The notes: generated from the letters alone by a model not told the origin. A stretch of DNA of 64,000 bases from Coprococcus sp. OM04-5BH (GCF_003482105.1 NZ_QULM01000007.1:22383-86382); one strand, 5' to 3'; shown: positions 16,551 through 26,209, numbered from the stretch's first letter. Numbers and translations are program-made.

Positions 16551-18473
16551 CTATGCCAGTACCGCATTTCCGGTGTAGAGCTGATAATATCTGCCCTTCT
16601 TCTCCAGAAGCTCCTCATGGGTACCACGCTCTATTATCCTTCCCTGTTCCAGCACCATTATACAGTCACTGTTCTTAACGGTTGAAAGTCTGTGGGCTAT
16701 AACAAATGTGGTACGTCCCGCCATAAGCTTATCCATTCCGTCCTGTACAAGTCTTTCTGTTCTTGTATCAATGGAACTTGTTGCTTCATCAAGTATAAGT
16801 GCCGGCGGATCGGCTATTGCCGCCCTGGCTATGGCAAGGAGCTGTCTCTGTCCCTGACTTAAGTTGGCACCATCACCGGTAAGCACTGTGTCATATCCCT
16901 GTGGGAGTCTTCTTATGAAGCCATCTGCATTTGCAAGCTTTGCTGCAGCCACAACATCCTCATCCGTTGCGTCTAGCCTTCCGTATCTGATATTCTCCCT
17001 TACACTCATGCTGAACAGGTGTGTATCCTGAAGTACGATTCCAAGTGAACGTCTGAGATCTGCCTTCTTTATCTTGTTTACATTTATTCCGTCGTATCTT
17101 ATCTTACCGTCCTGTATGTCATAAAATCGGTTTATAAGATTGGTTATGGTGGTCTTTCCTGCTCCGGTTGAGCCTACAAAAGCAATCTTCTGTCCGGGCT
17201 CTGCATAAAGGCTTACATTGTGGAGTACGATCTTGTCATCATTGTACCCGAAGTCCACATCATCGAATACCACATCGCCCTTAAGTTCCACATATGTTGT
17301 GGGATCGCCGTTTGTGTGCTTATGTGCCCATGCCCACAGACCTGTTCTCTTTTCACTCGGAACTATCTCTCCGTTTTCTTTCCTTGCATTTACAAGCTCC
17401 ACGTATCCTTCGTCCACCTCAGGATCCTCGTCCAACAGATTAAATATCCTCTCGGCGCCGGCAAGTGCCATTACTATGGCATTTATCTGCATGCTTATCT
17501 GGTTTATAGGCATATTAAAGTTCTTGTTAAAGGTCAGGAAGCTGGCAAGTCCGCCGAGACTGAAGCCACCTACATTTCCTATGGCAAGCACACCTCCCAC
17601 TATGGCACATAACACATAGCTGATATTACCTATCTGGGCATTTATAGGGCCAAGTATGTTAGAGTAGTTATTTGCCTTGTATGAGCTTTCGCATAACTGT
17701 TCATTAAGCTCATCAAAGGCTTTCTTGCTCTCCTCCTCATGGCAGAATACCTTGACAACTCTCTGCCCCTGCATCATCTCTTCAATATAACCGTTTAAGC
17801 TTCCTATATCCTTCTGCTGGGCAATGAAATGCTTCGCTGAAAGACCTCCGATCTTTCTTGTGAGCCCAAGCATTACTCCAACCATTACAAATGTAAGTAC
17901 CGTAAGAGGGACATTTAACATGACCATACATACCGTCGTGCTGACAATTGTTATGGCACTGTTAAATAACTGCGGCATGGACTGACTTATCATCTGTCTC
18001 AAGGTATCTGTATCATTTGTATACATTGACATGATGTCTCCGTGGGCATGGGTGTCAAAGTACTTGATAGGGAGCCGCTCCATTTTTGTGAACATGGCAT
18101 CACGGAAATGCTTAAGCATACCCTGGGTGACATTTACCATTATCCTGTTGTAAGTATATGAAGCAACAATACCGATTCCATAAAATCCTGCCACTCTGCC
18201 GATGGCCTTTAACAGTGGCATATAGTCCTTGGTCTCACTCTTTAAGAGTGGAGTTATATAGTCATCTATAAGTCTCTGCATGAACATGGTTCCCTGGACA
18301 TTTGCCAGGACATTTATGATTATACATATGGCTACTATGACCACAGCCACGCCATAGTATTTCATTATCATTCCCATGAGTCTTTTAAGCAATTTTCCCG
18401 GCTCTGCCGGTCCTTTTTTACCTCCTGATCTTCCCGGAGCTGCCTGTGCCTTTTTTTCTCTCATGTTACTCAT
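16551..18473 (-). CDS. Heterodimeric ABC exporter subunit with consensus ATPase site
   Basis: A 640-residue half-transporter: an Ala/Gly/Lys-rich N-terminal 30 residues, six membrane helices (about 40-330) and a nucleotide-binding domain. Walker A is GSTGAGKTT, the signature is LSQGQRQLLAIARA, and Walker B is ALILDEATSSIDTRT with the catalytic Glu present. The start overlaps the upstream ABC gene by 8 bp, with GGAGG 9 nt before the ATG. With its partner it forms a BmrC/BmrD-like drug or lipid exporter in which only one site is fully catalytic (the family pattern). A MarR repressor is encoded first in the operon. Confidence 0.93.
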   Translation of the reverse strand: MSNMREKKAQAAPGRSGGKKGPAEPGKLLKRLMGMIMKYYGVAVVIVAICIIINVLANVQGTMFMQRLIDDYITPLLKSETKDYMPLLKAIGRVAGFYGIGIVASYTYNRIMVNVTQGMLKHFRDAMFTKMERLPIKYFDTHAHGDIMSMYTNDTDTLRQMISQSMPQLFNSAITIVSTTVCMVMLNVPLTVLTFVMVGVMLGLTRKIGGLSAKHFIAQQKDIGSLNGYIEEMMQGQRVVKVFCHEEESKKAFDELNEQLCESSYKANNYSNILGPINAQIGNISYVLCAIVGGVLAIGNVGGFSLGGLASFLTFNKNFNMPINQISMQINAIVMALAGAERIFNLLDEDPEVDEGYVELVNARKENGEIVPSEKRTGLWAWAHKHTNGDPTTYVELKGDVVFDDVDFGYNDDKIVLHNVSLYAEPGQKIAFVGSTGAGKTTITNLINRFYDIQDGKIRYDGINVNKIKKADLRRSLGIVLQDTHLFSMSVRENIRYGRLDATDEDVVAAAKLANADGFIRRLPQGYDTVLTGDGANLSQGQRQLLAIARAAIADPPALILDEATSSIDTRTERLVQDGMDKLMAGRTTFVIAHRLSTVKNSDCIMVLEQGRIIERGTHEELLEKKGRYYQLYTGNAVLA

Positions 18474-20238
18474 TATCCTTCACCTCCTTAACAGCCGGTT
18501 CATCAAAGTCTCCGCCCCCCGAGGTCTGGGATTCGTAGACCTCTCTGTAGATATCATTTCCCTCAAGAAGCTCTTCGTGGGTTCCTATGCCGTTTATCTG
18601 ACCCTCGTTCATTACGATTATGCGGTCTGCATGTTCAACACTGGATATTCTCTGTGCAATTATTATCTTTGTTGTGTCAGGTATCTCAGTTGCAAACGCC
18701 TTCCTGATCCTGGCGTCCGTTGCAGTATCAACCGCACTGGTAGAATCATCCAGTATAAGTATCTTAGGCTCCTTAAGAAGTGCCCTGGCAATACAAAGGC
18801 GCTGCTTCTGGCCTCCGGATACGTTGGAGCCGCCCTGTTCTATATATGTATTGTAACCATCAGGCATACGCTCGATAAATTCATCCGCACAGGCAAGCTT
18901 GCAGGCACGTCTGCACATTTCATCAGTGGCTTCCTTGTTGCCCCATCTCAGGTTCTCGTATATGGTTCCGCTGAACAATGTATTCTTCTGCAGAACCACC
19001 GCAACCTTATTTCTCAGGGCTTCCATGTCATACTTTCTCACATCTATGCCACCTACCCTGACACTTCCATCAGTCACATCATACAGACGGCTGATAAGAT
19101 TCACAAGACTGGTCTTGGCACTTCCTGTACCTCCGATTATACCGATAGTCTCTCCTGACTTTATATCTATATTTATATCCTTAAGAACGTAGCCCTCTGC
19201 ATTCTCCTTATATTTGAAATATACATGGTCAAATACTACGCTGCCATCCTTAACCTCCATAACAGGATCATCATCATTATGTATAGTGGCCGTTTCATTT
19301 ATAACCTCTGCAATCCTTCTTCCGCTTGCCATACTCATACTGATCATTACGAACACCATGGACAACATCATAAGGCTCATAAGTATGTTCATGCAGTATG
19401 CAAGAAGACTCATAAGATTACCTGTGGTAATGCTGTCACTTACTATCATGTGTGCCCCAACCCAGCTTATAAGCAGTATACATGTATATACTGTAAACAT
19501 CATAACCGGCATGTTACAGGCTATTATACTCTCTGCCTTAACGAACATGTTGTATACCTTTGCACTGGCATTTGCAAATTTATTTGTCTCATACTCTTCT
19601 CTTACATATGCCTTTACAACACGGATAGCAGATACATTCTCCTGCACGCTGGCATTTAAGTCATCGTACTTCTCAAAAACAATATTGAAGTATTTATTTG
19701 CCTTTCTTATGATAAAGAACAACACGCAGCCAAGAAGCACCACGGCTATAAGGTAGATACTGGCGATTCTGCCGTTTATAAGAAAAGCTGCCACCATGGC
19801 ACATATCATGCTGGCAGGTGCTCTCATGCCCATTCTGAGTATCATCATGTACGAGTTCTGCACGTTGGTCACATCTGTGGTCATTCGTGTAACAAGTCCC
19901 GCTGTGCTGTATTTGTCTATATTTGCAAATGAAAATGTCTGAATGTTGTAATACATTGCCTGTCTCAGATTTTTTGCAAATCCTGCCGAGGCATAGGCTC
20001 CGTACTTTCCACCCATGAGGCCTGCAAATAATCCCACGGCAGCCGCTGCTATCATCCATGCTCCCACTATGCAGATATGTCTGATATCTCCACCGGGAAC
20101 ATTTACACCATCATCAATGATGGACGCCATAAGAAACGGTACTACCGTTTCCATAAGAACCTCAAGCAGCATAAAAAATGGTGTTGCAATGGATGCTGCC
20201 TTAAATTCTTTGATCTGTTTCATTAGTGTCTTTAACAT
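18466..20238 (-). CDS. Heterodimeric ABC exporter subunit with degenerate ATPase site
   Basis: A 590-residue half-transporter with six membrane helices (about 15-310) and a nucleotide-binding domain. Walker A is the variant GGTGSAKTS, the signature SNVSGGQKQRLCIARALL is intact, and Walker B reads ILILDDSTSAVD: the catalytic Glu is replaced by Asp, as in the non-catalytic half of heterodimeric exporters such as TM287 or BmrC. The C-terminus is acidic. It overlaps the following partner gene by 8 bp and follows the MarR gene by 70 bp, with GAGGAG before the ATG. The substrate is unknown; the MarR linkage suggests a toxic compound. Confidence 0.93.
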   Translation of the reverse strand: MLKTLMKQIKEFKAASIATPFFMLLEVLMETVVPFLMASIIDDGVNVPGGDIRHICIVGAWMIAAAAVGLFAGLMGGKYGAYASAGFAKNLRQAMYYNIQTFSFANIDKYSTAGLVTRMTTDVTNVQNSYMMILRMGMRAPASMICAMVAAFLINGRIASIYLIAVVLLGCVLFFIIRKANKYFNIVFEKYDDLNASVQENVSAIRVVKAYVREEYETNKFANASAKVYNMFVKAESIIACNMPVMMFTVYTCILLISWVGAHMIVSDSITTGNLMSLLAYCMNILMSLMMLSMVFVMISMSMASGRRIAEVINETATIHNDDDPVMEVKDGSVVFDHVYFKYKENAEGYVLKDINIDIKSGETIGIIGGTGSAKTSLVNLISRLYDVTDGSVRVGGIDVRKYDMEALRNKVAVVLQKNTLFSGTIYENLRWGNKEATDEMCRRACKLACADEFIERMPDGYNTYIEQGGSNVSGGQKQRLCIARALLKEPKILILDDSTSAVDTATDARIRKAFATEIPDTTKIIIAQRISSVEHADRIIVMNEGQINGIGTHEELLEGNDIYREVYESQTSGGGDFDEPAVKEVKDNE

Positions 20239-20308
20239 CTTTTACTCCTCCTCATGCCATATATTTCAGTATTCACCTGTTTTTCCGATGTTCATAACCT
20301 TGTATTTG

Positions 20309-20776
20309 TCATTTATTCTCTGTTAGCTTTTCCTTACAGGGACACTCTCCCAGAAGTTCCATCATCTTAGTATCTATCTTGTCTATGGAGCTTAAAAATA
20401 TCCCGATTTCCTCTTCTGTAAGGCAACCGCTTATCTGCTGTTCCATGGCTTCAACCTTTGTATGTATCCTCCGCTCCATGGCTCTGCCCTCATCTGTCAT
20501 CTCTATCTTCTTAAGTCTCGCGTCCTTCTTCACGCTTGTCCTCTTTATCAGTCCATTCTTATCCATGGTCTGTAGAGTCTGGGTCACAGTGGAACGCCTG
20601 AGATAAAAGAAATCCTCCATATCCTTCTGATATATGTCTCCCTCACTACCCCTCACTGCGATAAAACGGAGTATCCTGCTCTGGGCTCCGCTTATTCCTT
20701 CCTCCTCCGCAGCCTTGTGAAGGTAATGCTTTATTCCGTTTGACAATATAATTATCCTGTTTCCGAGCTCTTTCAT
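20309..20776 (-). CDS. MarR-family transcriptional regulator
   Basis: A 155-residue winged-helix repressor of the MarR family. The central region (about 35-95) has a helix-turn-helix FFYLRRSTVTQTLQTMDKNG followed by the wing IKRTSVKKDARLKKIEMT. The flanking helices form the dimer interface, and the C-terminus has a Cys-x-Cys (GECPCKEK) that could sense oxidants or metals (speculative). It is the first gene of an operon with two ABC exporter subunits. A palindrome overlapping its own transcription start is the likely operator, so it should repress itself and the exporter until a ligand binds. The ATG has GGGAGG. Confidence 0.93.
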   Translation of the reverse strand: MKELGNRIIILSNGIKHYLHKAAEEEGISGAQSRILRFIAVRGSEGDIYQKDMEDFFYLRRSTVTQTLQTMDKNGLIKRTSVKKDARLKKIEMTDEGRAMERRIHTKVEAMEQQISGCLTEEEIGIFLSSIDKIDTKMMELLGECPCKEKLTENK

Positions 20777-20789
20777 GATGCGCCTCCCT

Positions 20790-20822
20790 TAGTTCGTATA
20801 CTAACAGTTAGTAGCCGAACTA
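20790..20822. promoter_or_regulatory. Probable MarR operator palindrome
   Basis: A two-tier inverted repeat: outer arms TAGTTCG and CGAACTA, inner arms ACTAAC and GTTAGT. It lies directly downstream of the -10 element and covers the expected start site and the ribosome-binding region of the MarR gene. This is the normal place for an autorepressor site. Confidence 0.75.
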
Positions 20823-20823
20823 T

Positions 20824-20851
20824 ATTTTATCACTATATTTTAATATTTCAA
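20824..20851 (-). promoter_or_regulatory. Promoter of the marR-ABC operon
   Basis: The minus strand has TTGAAA, a 16-bp spacer and TAAAAT, immediately upstream of the operator palindrome. Confidence 0.6.
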
Positions 20852-20984
20852 TATTAATTTGATGAGTTTATAAATAATTCATCAATGATACAAATTCTGC
20901 ATTTTATGATTTATCTTTGACTGGATATGCTCTGTGTATTATTATGTCTGTATAAAGAAATGCTCAGAAAAGAGGTTTTGTCAA

Positions 20985-21809
20985 ATGAAAATATGTGATT
21001 CACATTTACATTCGGAATTTTCTTCTGACTCATCAACACCTGTAAGTGCAGTTATAGAAAAGGCGATAGCCCTGGGACTTCCCAAGGTCTGCCTTACAGA
21101 CCACTACGACATTGACTTTGTTATACAGGATGAGTCGGATCCAACTATGGATTTCAAACTTGATACACCAAGGTATCTGGCATGCTTAAAGGAAATGTCA
21201 GAGCTTTATAAGGATAAGATAGATGTACGCTTCGGCGTAGAACTTGGACTTATGCCGGGCATAGAGGAAAAGGTCAGAAACTATGTAAGTAAGTGGCCTG
21301 AATATGACTTTATCATAGGCTCCACCCATCTTGTAAGAGGACTGGATCCCTACTATCCTTCCTACTATGAGGGAAGATCCTCCAAAGAGGCTTTAAGGGA
21401 ATATTTTGAATGTATCCTTACCAGTGTAAGGACCTTTGACGATTTTGATGTATATGGTCATCTTGATTATATAGTCAGATACCTTCCGGGCGGTGAAAAA
21501 GACTACTGCTTCAAGGATCACGCAGATATCTTTGAAGAGATCTTCAAGGTGCTTATATCAAAGGGAAAGGGAATAGAAATAAATACCGGAAGCCTTTATA
21601 AAAAGATGACATTTCCTCACCCACACATTGAGGCACTTAAAATGTACAAGGCCATGGGTGGTGAGATAATCACTGTGGGAAGTGATGCCCATGTTACAGA
21701 TTATATATGTTACGGATTTGAAACTGTTGTGAGGGACCTGCTCACATCCCTGGGGTATAAGTACTACACAACCTTTAAGAACAGAAAGCCTGAATTTAAT
21801 CCGATATAA
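20985..21809 (+). CDS. PHP-domain histidinol-phosphatase family protein
   Basis: A 274-residue metal-dependent phosphoesterase of the polymerase-and-histidinol-phosphatase fold. Metal ligands are visible in DSHLHSEFSSD at the N-terminus, LTDHYDIDF, the Glu of FGVELGLMPG, IGSTHLV, YGHLDYIVRY and GSDAHVTDYI near the C-terminus. It resembles HisK/HisJ, which removes phosphate from histidinol phosphate in histidine synthesis. No other his genes are close, so another phosphate ester is possible. The frame opens at 20934, but I chose the ATG at 20985 because the protein then begins MKICDSHLH and AGAGG lies upstream. It ends at a bidirectional terminator. Confidence 0.88.
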   Translation: MKICDSHLHSEFSSDSSTPVSAVIEKAIALGLPKVCLTDHYDIDFVIQDESDPTMDFKLDTPRYLACLKEMSELYKDKIDVRFGVELGLMPGIEEKVRNYVSKWPEYDFIIGSTHLVRGLDPYYPSYYEGRSSKEALREYFECILTSVRTFDDFDVYGHLDYIVRYLPGGEKDYCFKDHADIFEEIFKVLISKGKGIEINTGSLYKKMTFPHPHIEALKMYKAMGGEIITVGSDAHVTDYICYGFETVVRDLLTSLGYKYYTTFKNRKPEFNPI

Positions 21810-21863
21810 TATAACAAAACGCCATAAAAATATTCGTGAAAACTTATTCCAATTCCTCATTGC

Positions 21864-21901
21864 AAAAAAATCCGGCAGAAAACTATATCTGCCGGATTTT
21901 T
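21864..21901. terminator. Bidirectional terminator between the PHP gene and mnmA
   Basis: Arms TCCGGCAGA and TCTGCCGGA with an 8-nt loop, flanked by seven As on the left and five Ts on the right. It serves the plus-strand PHP gene and the minus-strand mnmA. Confidence 0.93.
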
Positions 21902-21976
21902 ATATCTCATTTCTGATTATATTTTTGATTTATATTATTGGTTTTTATTTTGGATTTTCATGCTCAAGCAATATTT

Positions 21977-23059
21977 TTAAAATTCACAGATGGTACCGCC
22001 ACCTACAATATAGTCATCCTTATAGAATACTACTGCCTGCCCCTTTGTCATGGCTCTGACAGGCTCATCAAACAAAACCTCTATTCTGTCTTCGCCTGCC
22101 ATTTTTATGGTACACATACAGCCCTTGTGGGCATACCTTATCTTCGCCATAACTCTCATCTCGCCATCAAGTCTGTCTATTGCCATAAGGTTAGTCCTGT
22201 CCGCCACAAGCCTTGTTTTAAAGATATCTTCATTTTCACCGATAACCACCTCATTTGTTTCAGGGATTATATCCGCTACAAATACAGGATGACCTGCAGC
22301 GATCCCCAGTCCCTTACGCTGTCCGATGGTGTAATGGATTATACCCTTGTGTCTACCGATCACATTGCCATTCGTATCTACAAAATTCCCGGGAACTGAC
22401 ACAAGTCCAGCCTCCCTTTCAAGATATCCTGCATAATCACCGTCAGGAACAAAACATATATCCTGGCTGTCAGGCTTATGGGCAACCGCAAGACCTATTT
22501 CATCTGCGATCTTTCTGATCTCCGTTTTGTCATAGTCTCCCACAGGCATAAGAGTTCTGCCAAGCTGCTCCTGGGTCAGGTTATAAAGGGCATAAGTCTG
22601 ATCCTTGGCAATCCCCTTTGCAGTCTTTAAAGTATATCTTCCGTTATCAAGCTTTATGACTCTGGCATAATGTCCTGTTGCTATATAGTCTCCGCCTATC
22701 ATCATACATCTCTTAAGAAGAGCTTCCCACTTAACATACCTGTTACAGGCTATGCATGGATTTGGTGTATGACCATTCTTATACTCATCAACAAAATAAT
22801 CTATAACATATTTCTTAAAATCATCCTTAAAATTCATAACATAATAAGGAATTTCAAGGCGATCCGCAACTCTCCTGGCGTCATCCACGGCAGACAGACC
22901 GCAACAGCCACCGTTATTGCTTACAGCCATGGGATCCTCACTCTGCCATATCTGCATGGTAACTCCTATAACATTATATCCCTGTTCCTTCAACAGATAT
23001 GCCGCAACTGATGAATCAACTCCACCTGACATTCCTACACATACTGTCTTCTTATCCAT
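21977..23059 (-). CDS. mnmA: tRNA-specific 2-thiouridylase MnmA
   Basis: MnmA thiolates uridine-34 of Lys, Glu and Gln tRNAs using ATP and sulfur from a cysteine desulfurase. The 360-residue protein has the PP-loop [12 protein letters not shown], the first catalytic Cys in [12 protein letters not shown], the tRNA-binding GHYAR, the second catalytic Cys in [27 protein letters not shown] and a C-terminal barrel. The length is typical. It lies 57 bp after a cysteine desulfurase gene, the usual sulfur-donor pairing in Firmicutes, which suggests a dedicated IscS/NifS-MnmA relay. Confidence 0.98.
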   Translation of the reverse strand: MDKKTVCVGMSGGVDSSVAAYLLKEQGYNVIGVTMQIWQSEDPMAVSNNGGCCGLSAVDDARRVADRLEIPYYVMNFKDDFKKYVIDYFVDEYKNGHTPNPCIACNRYVKWEALLKRCMMIGGDYIATGHYARVIKLDNGRYTLKTAKGIAKDQTYALYNLTQEQLGRTLMPVGDYDKTEIRKIADEIGLAVAHKPDSQDICFVPDGDYAGYLEREAGLVSVPGNFVDTNGNVIGRHKGIIHYTIGQRKGLGIAAGHPVFVADIIPETNEVVIGENEDIFKTRLVADRTNLMAIDRLDGEMRVMAKIRYAHKGCMCTIKMAGEDRIEVLFDEPVRAMTKGQAVVFYKDDYIVGGGTICEF

Positions 23060-23116
23060 GTTTTATTTCCTCTTAATTTCAAAAGTCAGCAACACCTTAA
23101 ATTCTCCAAGCTCCTG

Positions 23117-24298
23117 TCAGTCAGCCTTCTTAACCTGACCTGTAAGCCTGAGATAGGCGTCAGACATCTTTCTCTGATTTCCTATTATACGCTTAAGCAC
23201 ATCCACCGTCCTGTCAATTTCTTCCATGGTGTTCTCATATCCTATGGTAAATCTCACAGAGCCTCTGGCTATTTCTTCCGGAAGCCCTATGGCCATCAGC
23301 ACATGAGAAGGATCTATTGAACCGGAGGAACATGCAGAACCTGCTGAAGCACATATATCTTCCATATCCAGCATTATGAGCACAGTCTCCCCCTCTACGA
23401 ACTGGAAGCCCATATTCACATTGCCCGGAAGCCTGTCATTCATGCTGCCATTTACCCTGGCATAGGGTATCTCTGACATTATCCTCTTTATCATATAATT
23501 TCTAAGCTTTGTCTCGTACTCAATCCTCTTTGTCATGGTGATTGCTGCAAGCTCCGCCGCAGTCTTCATTCCCACTATTGCCGGAACATTCTCAGTTCCT
23601 GCTCTTCTGCCTCTTTCCTGTCCACCACCATGGATTATGCTGTCAAGCCGTATGCCGCTCTTCACATAGAGAAAACCCATTCCCTTAGGTCCGTTAAACT
23701 TATGACTGCTGGCACTTAAAATGTCGATGTTCATGTCATTTACATCTATGGGTATCTGTCCGAATGCCTGAACTGCATCCGTATGGAACAGCACTCCATG
23801 CATATGGGCGATCCTTCCTATCTCCTTTACAGGCTGTATGGTTCCTATCTCGTTATTTGCAAACATAACAGAAATAAGTATCGTATCTTCCCTTACGGCA
23901 GCCTCCAGCTTGTCAAGTCTCACTACACCTGCCTCATCAACATCTATATAAGTAATATCATAACCTTCCTTCTCGAGCCACTCACAGGAGTGCAGGATGG
24001 CATGATGTTCTATTTTCGTAGTTATGATATGTCTGCCTTTATTTCTATATGCCCACGCAATACCCTTTAATGCCCAGTTATCCGACTCACTTCCGCCGGA
24101 AGTAAAATATATCTCGTCACCCTTGGCATTTATTACAGAAGCTATTACATCTCTGGCATCAGAGATAACATTTTTATTCTTACCTGCAAATCCATACACG
24201 CCTGACGGATTGCTGTAATTTGTCCTGTAGTAAGGAAGCATGGCGTCAACGACCTCAGGTCTTACAGCCGTAGTCGCCGCATTGTCCAGATATATCAT
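23117..24298 (-). CDS. Cysteine desulfurase, NifS/IscS family
   Basis: A PLP enzyme that converts cysteine to alanine and passes a persulfide sulfur to acceptors. The 393-residue protein has the N-terminal YLDNAATT, FTSGGSESDN for cofactor binding, the His of TTKIEHHAIL, the PLP lysine in SASSHKFNGPKGMGFLYV and the catalytic Cys in SAGSACSSGSIDPSHVL. The ATG at 24298 was preferred to a TTG one codon earlier. It is co-oriented with mnmA (57-bp gap), so the likely job is sulfur supply for tRNA thiolation, with possible Fe-S or other roles. An Rrf2-like palindrome lies upstream. Confidence 0.95.
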   Translation of the reverse strand: MIYLDNAATTAVRPEVVDAMLPYYRTNYSNPSGVYGFAGKNKNVISDARDVIASVINAKGDEIYFTSGGSESDNWALKGIAWAYRNKGRHIITTKIEHHAILHSCEWLEKEGYDITYIDVDEAGVVRLDKLEAAVREDTILISVMFANNEIGTIQPVKEIGRIAHMHGVLFHTDAVQAFGQIPIDVNDMNIDILSASSHKFNGPKGMGFLYVKSGIRLDSIIHGGGQERGRRAGTENVPAIVGMKTAAELAAITMTKRIEYETKLRNYMIKRIMSEIPYARVNGSMNDRLPGNVNMGFQFVEGETVLIMLDMEDICASAGSACSSGSIDPSHVLMAIGLPEEIARGSVRFTIGYENTMEEIDRTVDVLKRIIGNQRKMSDAYLRLTGQVKKAD

Positions 24299-24345
24299 CA
24301 ATTATCATTCCCTTCATTTGAATAAGAGTATACTGCGTCTAATAT

Positions 24346-24364
24346 ATACTATTCCCTTTAGTAT
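24346..24364. promoter_or_regulatory. Inverted repeat upstream of the cysteine desulfurase, possible Rrf2-type operator
   Basis: ATACTA and TAGTAT are separated by 7 bp (ATACT-N9-AGTAT overall), about 50 bp before the desulfurase start. This spacing resembles sites of Rrf2-family regulators such as IscR, an analogy from general knowledge. No such regulator gene is in the window. Confidence 0.35.
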
Positions 24365-24387
24365 CCCTTGTGAGCCATAAAAGACCT

Positions 24388-25833
24388 TTAGCTTAGGGAA
24401 ATTTTTTCCTGATCAAGGGGCTTGATTATCTTTCTGTAGGCATAGGCAAATAATACCAACGACAGCACCATACTGAAAATTTCTGCTATAGGAAATGCAA
24501 ACCATACATATGTCACATTGTGAGTAGCTTTTGCCAGTATATATGCTGCAGGAACAAGTACGAATAGCTGTCTTGCCATGGACACTATCATACTGTATAT
24601 TCCCTTGCCCAGAGCCTGGAACACACCTGAGCACGCTATTGCCAGACCTGCAAATATAAACGGACTACTTAGTATCCTCATGGCAGGGATACCCATATTA
24701 AGCATATCATCTGTGGCATTGAATATCTTTAAGATAGGCACAGGTGCCACCTGGATGATAATAAGACATACCGCCATTATACACATACATATACTACAGC
24801 TTAACTTAAAGGTCTTCATCATCCTGTCAGGGCGCTTGGCACCGTAATTGTAAGCAACTATAGGGATCATACCGTTGTTCATACCGAACACTGGCATGAA
24901 CGCCATACTCTGCACCTTAAAGTACACGCCGAATATTGTAACCGCAACCTCGTTAAGGGAATACAGGATACGGTTCAGAAGATATGTCATTACAGAACCT
25001 ACTGCTATCATTATAACAGACGGCACACCTATACCAAGTATTCTTTTTATAATGGTACCTACCGGCTTAAATTTCTTAAAGGATATATGAAGATCAGGGT
25101 TCTTCTTAAGATTGAAATATATTGCAAGTATCGCTGCTATACACTGACCTATGACTGTAGCCAGTGCCGCACCTGTCACACCAAGTCTAGGCATACCTAA
25201 GTATCCAAATATAAGGATCGGGTCAAGTATTATATTGATGATAGCTCCAAGTCCCTGGGTTATCATGGTATAAATTGTTCTTCCCGTTGACTGAAGAAGT
25301 CTCTCAAAGGTCATCTGGGCAAACATTCCAAAGGAAAGTACACAGCACACCATTCCGTAATCTATTCCGTAGGTAATTATCTTCTGGTTTGATGTCTGAC
25401 TGTGCATGAATGTACCGACGAAGAACAATCCTATGAACAGAAATATAATGTATCCTATAGCTTCAAGGAATATACCCTGTCTTGCAGCTTCATTTGCCTG
25501 TTCCTGCTTCTTCTCACCAAGAGCTCTGGATATAATGGCATTAAAGCCTACGCCAAGACCTGATGCCACACCTATCATAAGATTCTGTATAGGGAATATT
25601 GTTGATACAGCTGTAAGACCGTCAGTATCAAAATACGACACAAACACACTGTCCACCACATTGTAGAGCGCCTGTACCAGCATGGATATTACCATAGGCA
25701 ATGACATAGAAACCAAAAGCTTTCCTATGGGCATAGTTCCCATTTTATTTTCTTTGGTTTTGTTGGGGGCGTCTTTTTTGATCTCATTGTCAACCTTATC
25801 ATTTTCTCTTATCTGCTCTTTTTCTTTCTGCAT
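24388..25833 (-). CDS. MATE-family multidrug efflux transporter
   Basis: A 481-residue antiporter with a charged N-terminus of about 30 residues, then twelve hydrophobic segments in two six-helix halves. Typical family stretches are GKLLVSMSLPMVISMLVQALYN, VDSVFVSYFDTDGLTAVS, GFNAIISRALGEKKQEQAN and, in the second half, NNGMIPIVAYNYGAKRPDR. It would export cationic drugs or metabolites in exchange for Na+ or H+. A GAGG lies 6 nt before the ATG. It appears monocistronic. The substrate cannot be predicted. Confidence 0.93.
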   Translation of the reverse strand: MQKEKEQIRENDKVDNEIKKDAPNKTKENKMGTMPIGKLLVSMSLPMVISMLVQALYNVVDSVFVSYFDTDGLTAVSTIFPIQNLMIGVASGLGVGFNAIISRALGEKKQEQANEAARQGIFLEAIGYIIFLFIGLFFVGTFMHSQTSNQKIITYGIDYGMVCCVLSFGMFAQMTFERLLQSTGRTIYTMITQGLGAIINIILDPILIFGYLGMPRLGVTGAALATVIGQCIAAILAIYFNLKKNPDLHISFKKFKPVGTIIKRILGIGVPSVIMIAVGSVMTYLLNRILYSLNEVAVTIFGVYFKVQSMAFMPVFGMNNGMIPIVAYNYGAKRPDRMMKTFKLSCSICMCIMAVCLIIIQVAPVPILKIFNATDDMLNMGIPAMRILSSPFIFAGLAIACSGVFQALGKGIYSMIVSMARQLFVLVPAAYILAKATHNVTYVWFAFPIAEIFSMVLSLVLFAYAYRKIIKPLDQEKISLS

Positions 25834-26176
25834 TTCTTACCTCTTTAACACTAACTTACTCATTTTGTCTTTTTTCGCCACAGACAATATTAACAGTACT
25901 GTATATTTATATCAAGTCTTTTTTGCATAGACAAAGGAGCAACAACCATTAAAATTGCCTCTGTTTGGTATCGCCACCTCATATTAAAGGTAGCGACCCC
26001 TCGTTTACACTCGGCGTCAAGTCGATTGTGCCATTCCAATATGCGTTTTCAACGCATGGGCACAATCTCTCGGCGGCATTTCGTCAGCACCATTCTAAAT
26101 GTGCCTTCGACACTTGGTGCTTCCTCTGGCAAGGGTTGCTGCAGCGTAACGATGTCATAGACATCATTACATTAAT
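25834..26176. other. Gene-free interval rich in stem-loops
   Basis: About 340 bp without a credible gene, between the MATE gene start and the etfA terminator. It holds a nested hairpin at 26024-26067 (outer arms GATTGTGCC/GGCACAATC, inner ATGCGTT/AACGCAT), a second at 26087-26120 (GCACC/GGTGC with inner GTG/CAC) and a small GATGTC/GACATC palindrome near 26151-26165. The base composition is more GC-rich than the flanks. It may be a dispersed intergenic element or a structured RNA. No known RNA family was recognised. Confidence 0.6.
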
Positions 26177-26209
26177 TAAAAGAGGCATGCCATACAATGA
26201 CACGCCTCT
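26177..26209 (-). terminator. Terminator of the butyrate operon
   Basis: Arms AGAGGCGTG and CATGCCTCT pair with one mismatch, followed on the minus strand by TTTTAATTAAT. It lies 37 bp after the etfA stop codon. Confidence 0.85.

Noticed and set aside
26024..26067. Nested hairpin read as the etfA terminator
   Set aside because: It has no T-run on the minus strand. A proper terminator lies closer to etfA at 26177-26209.
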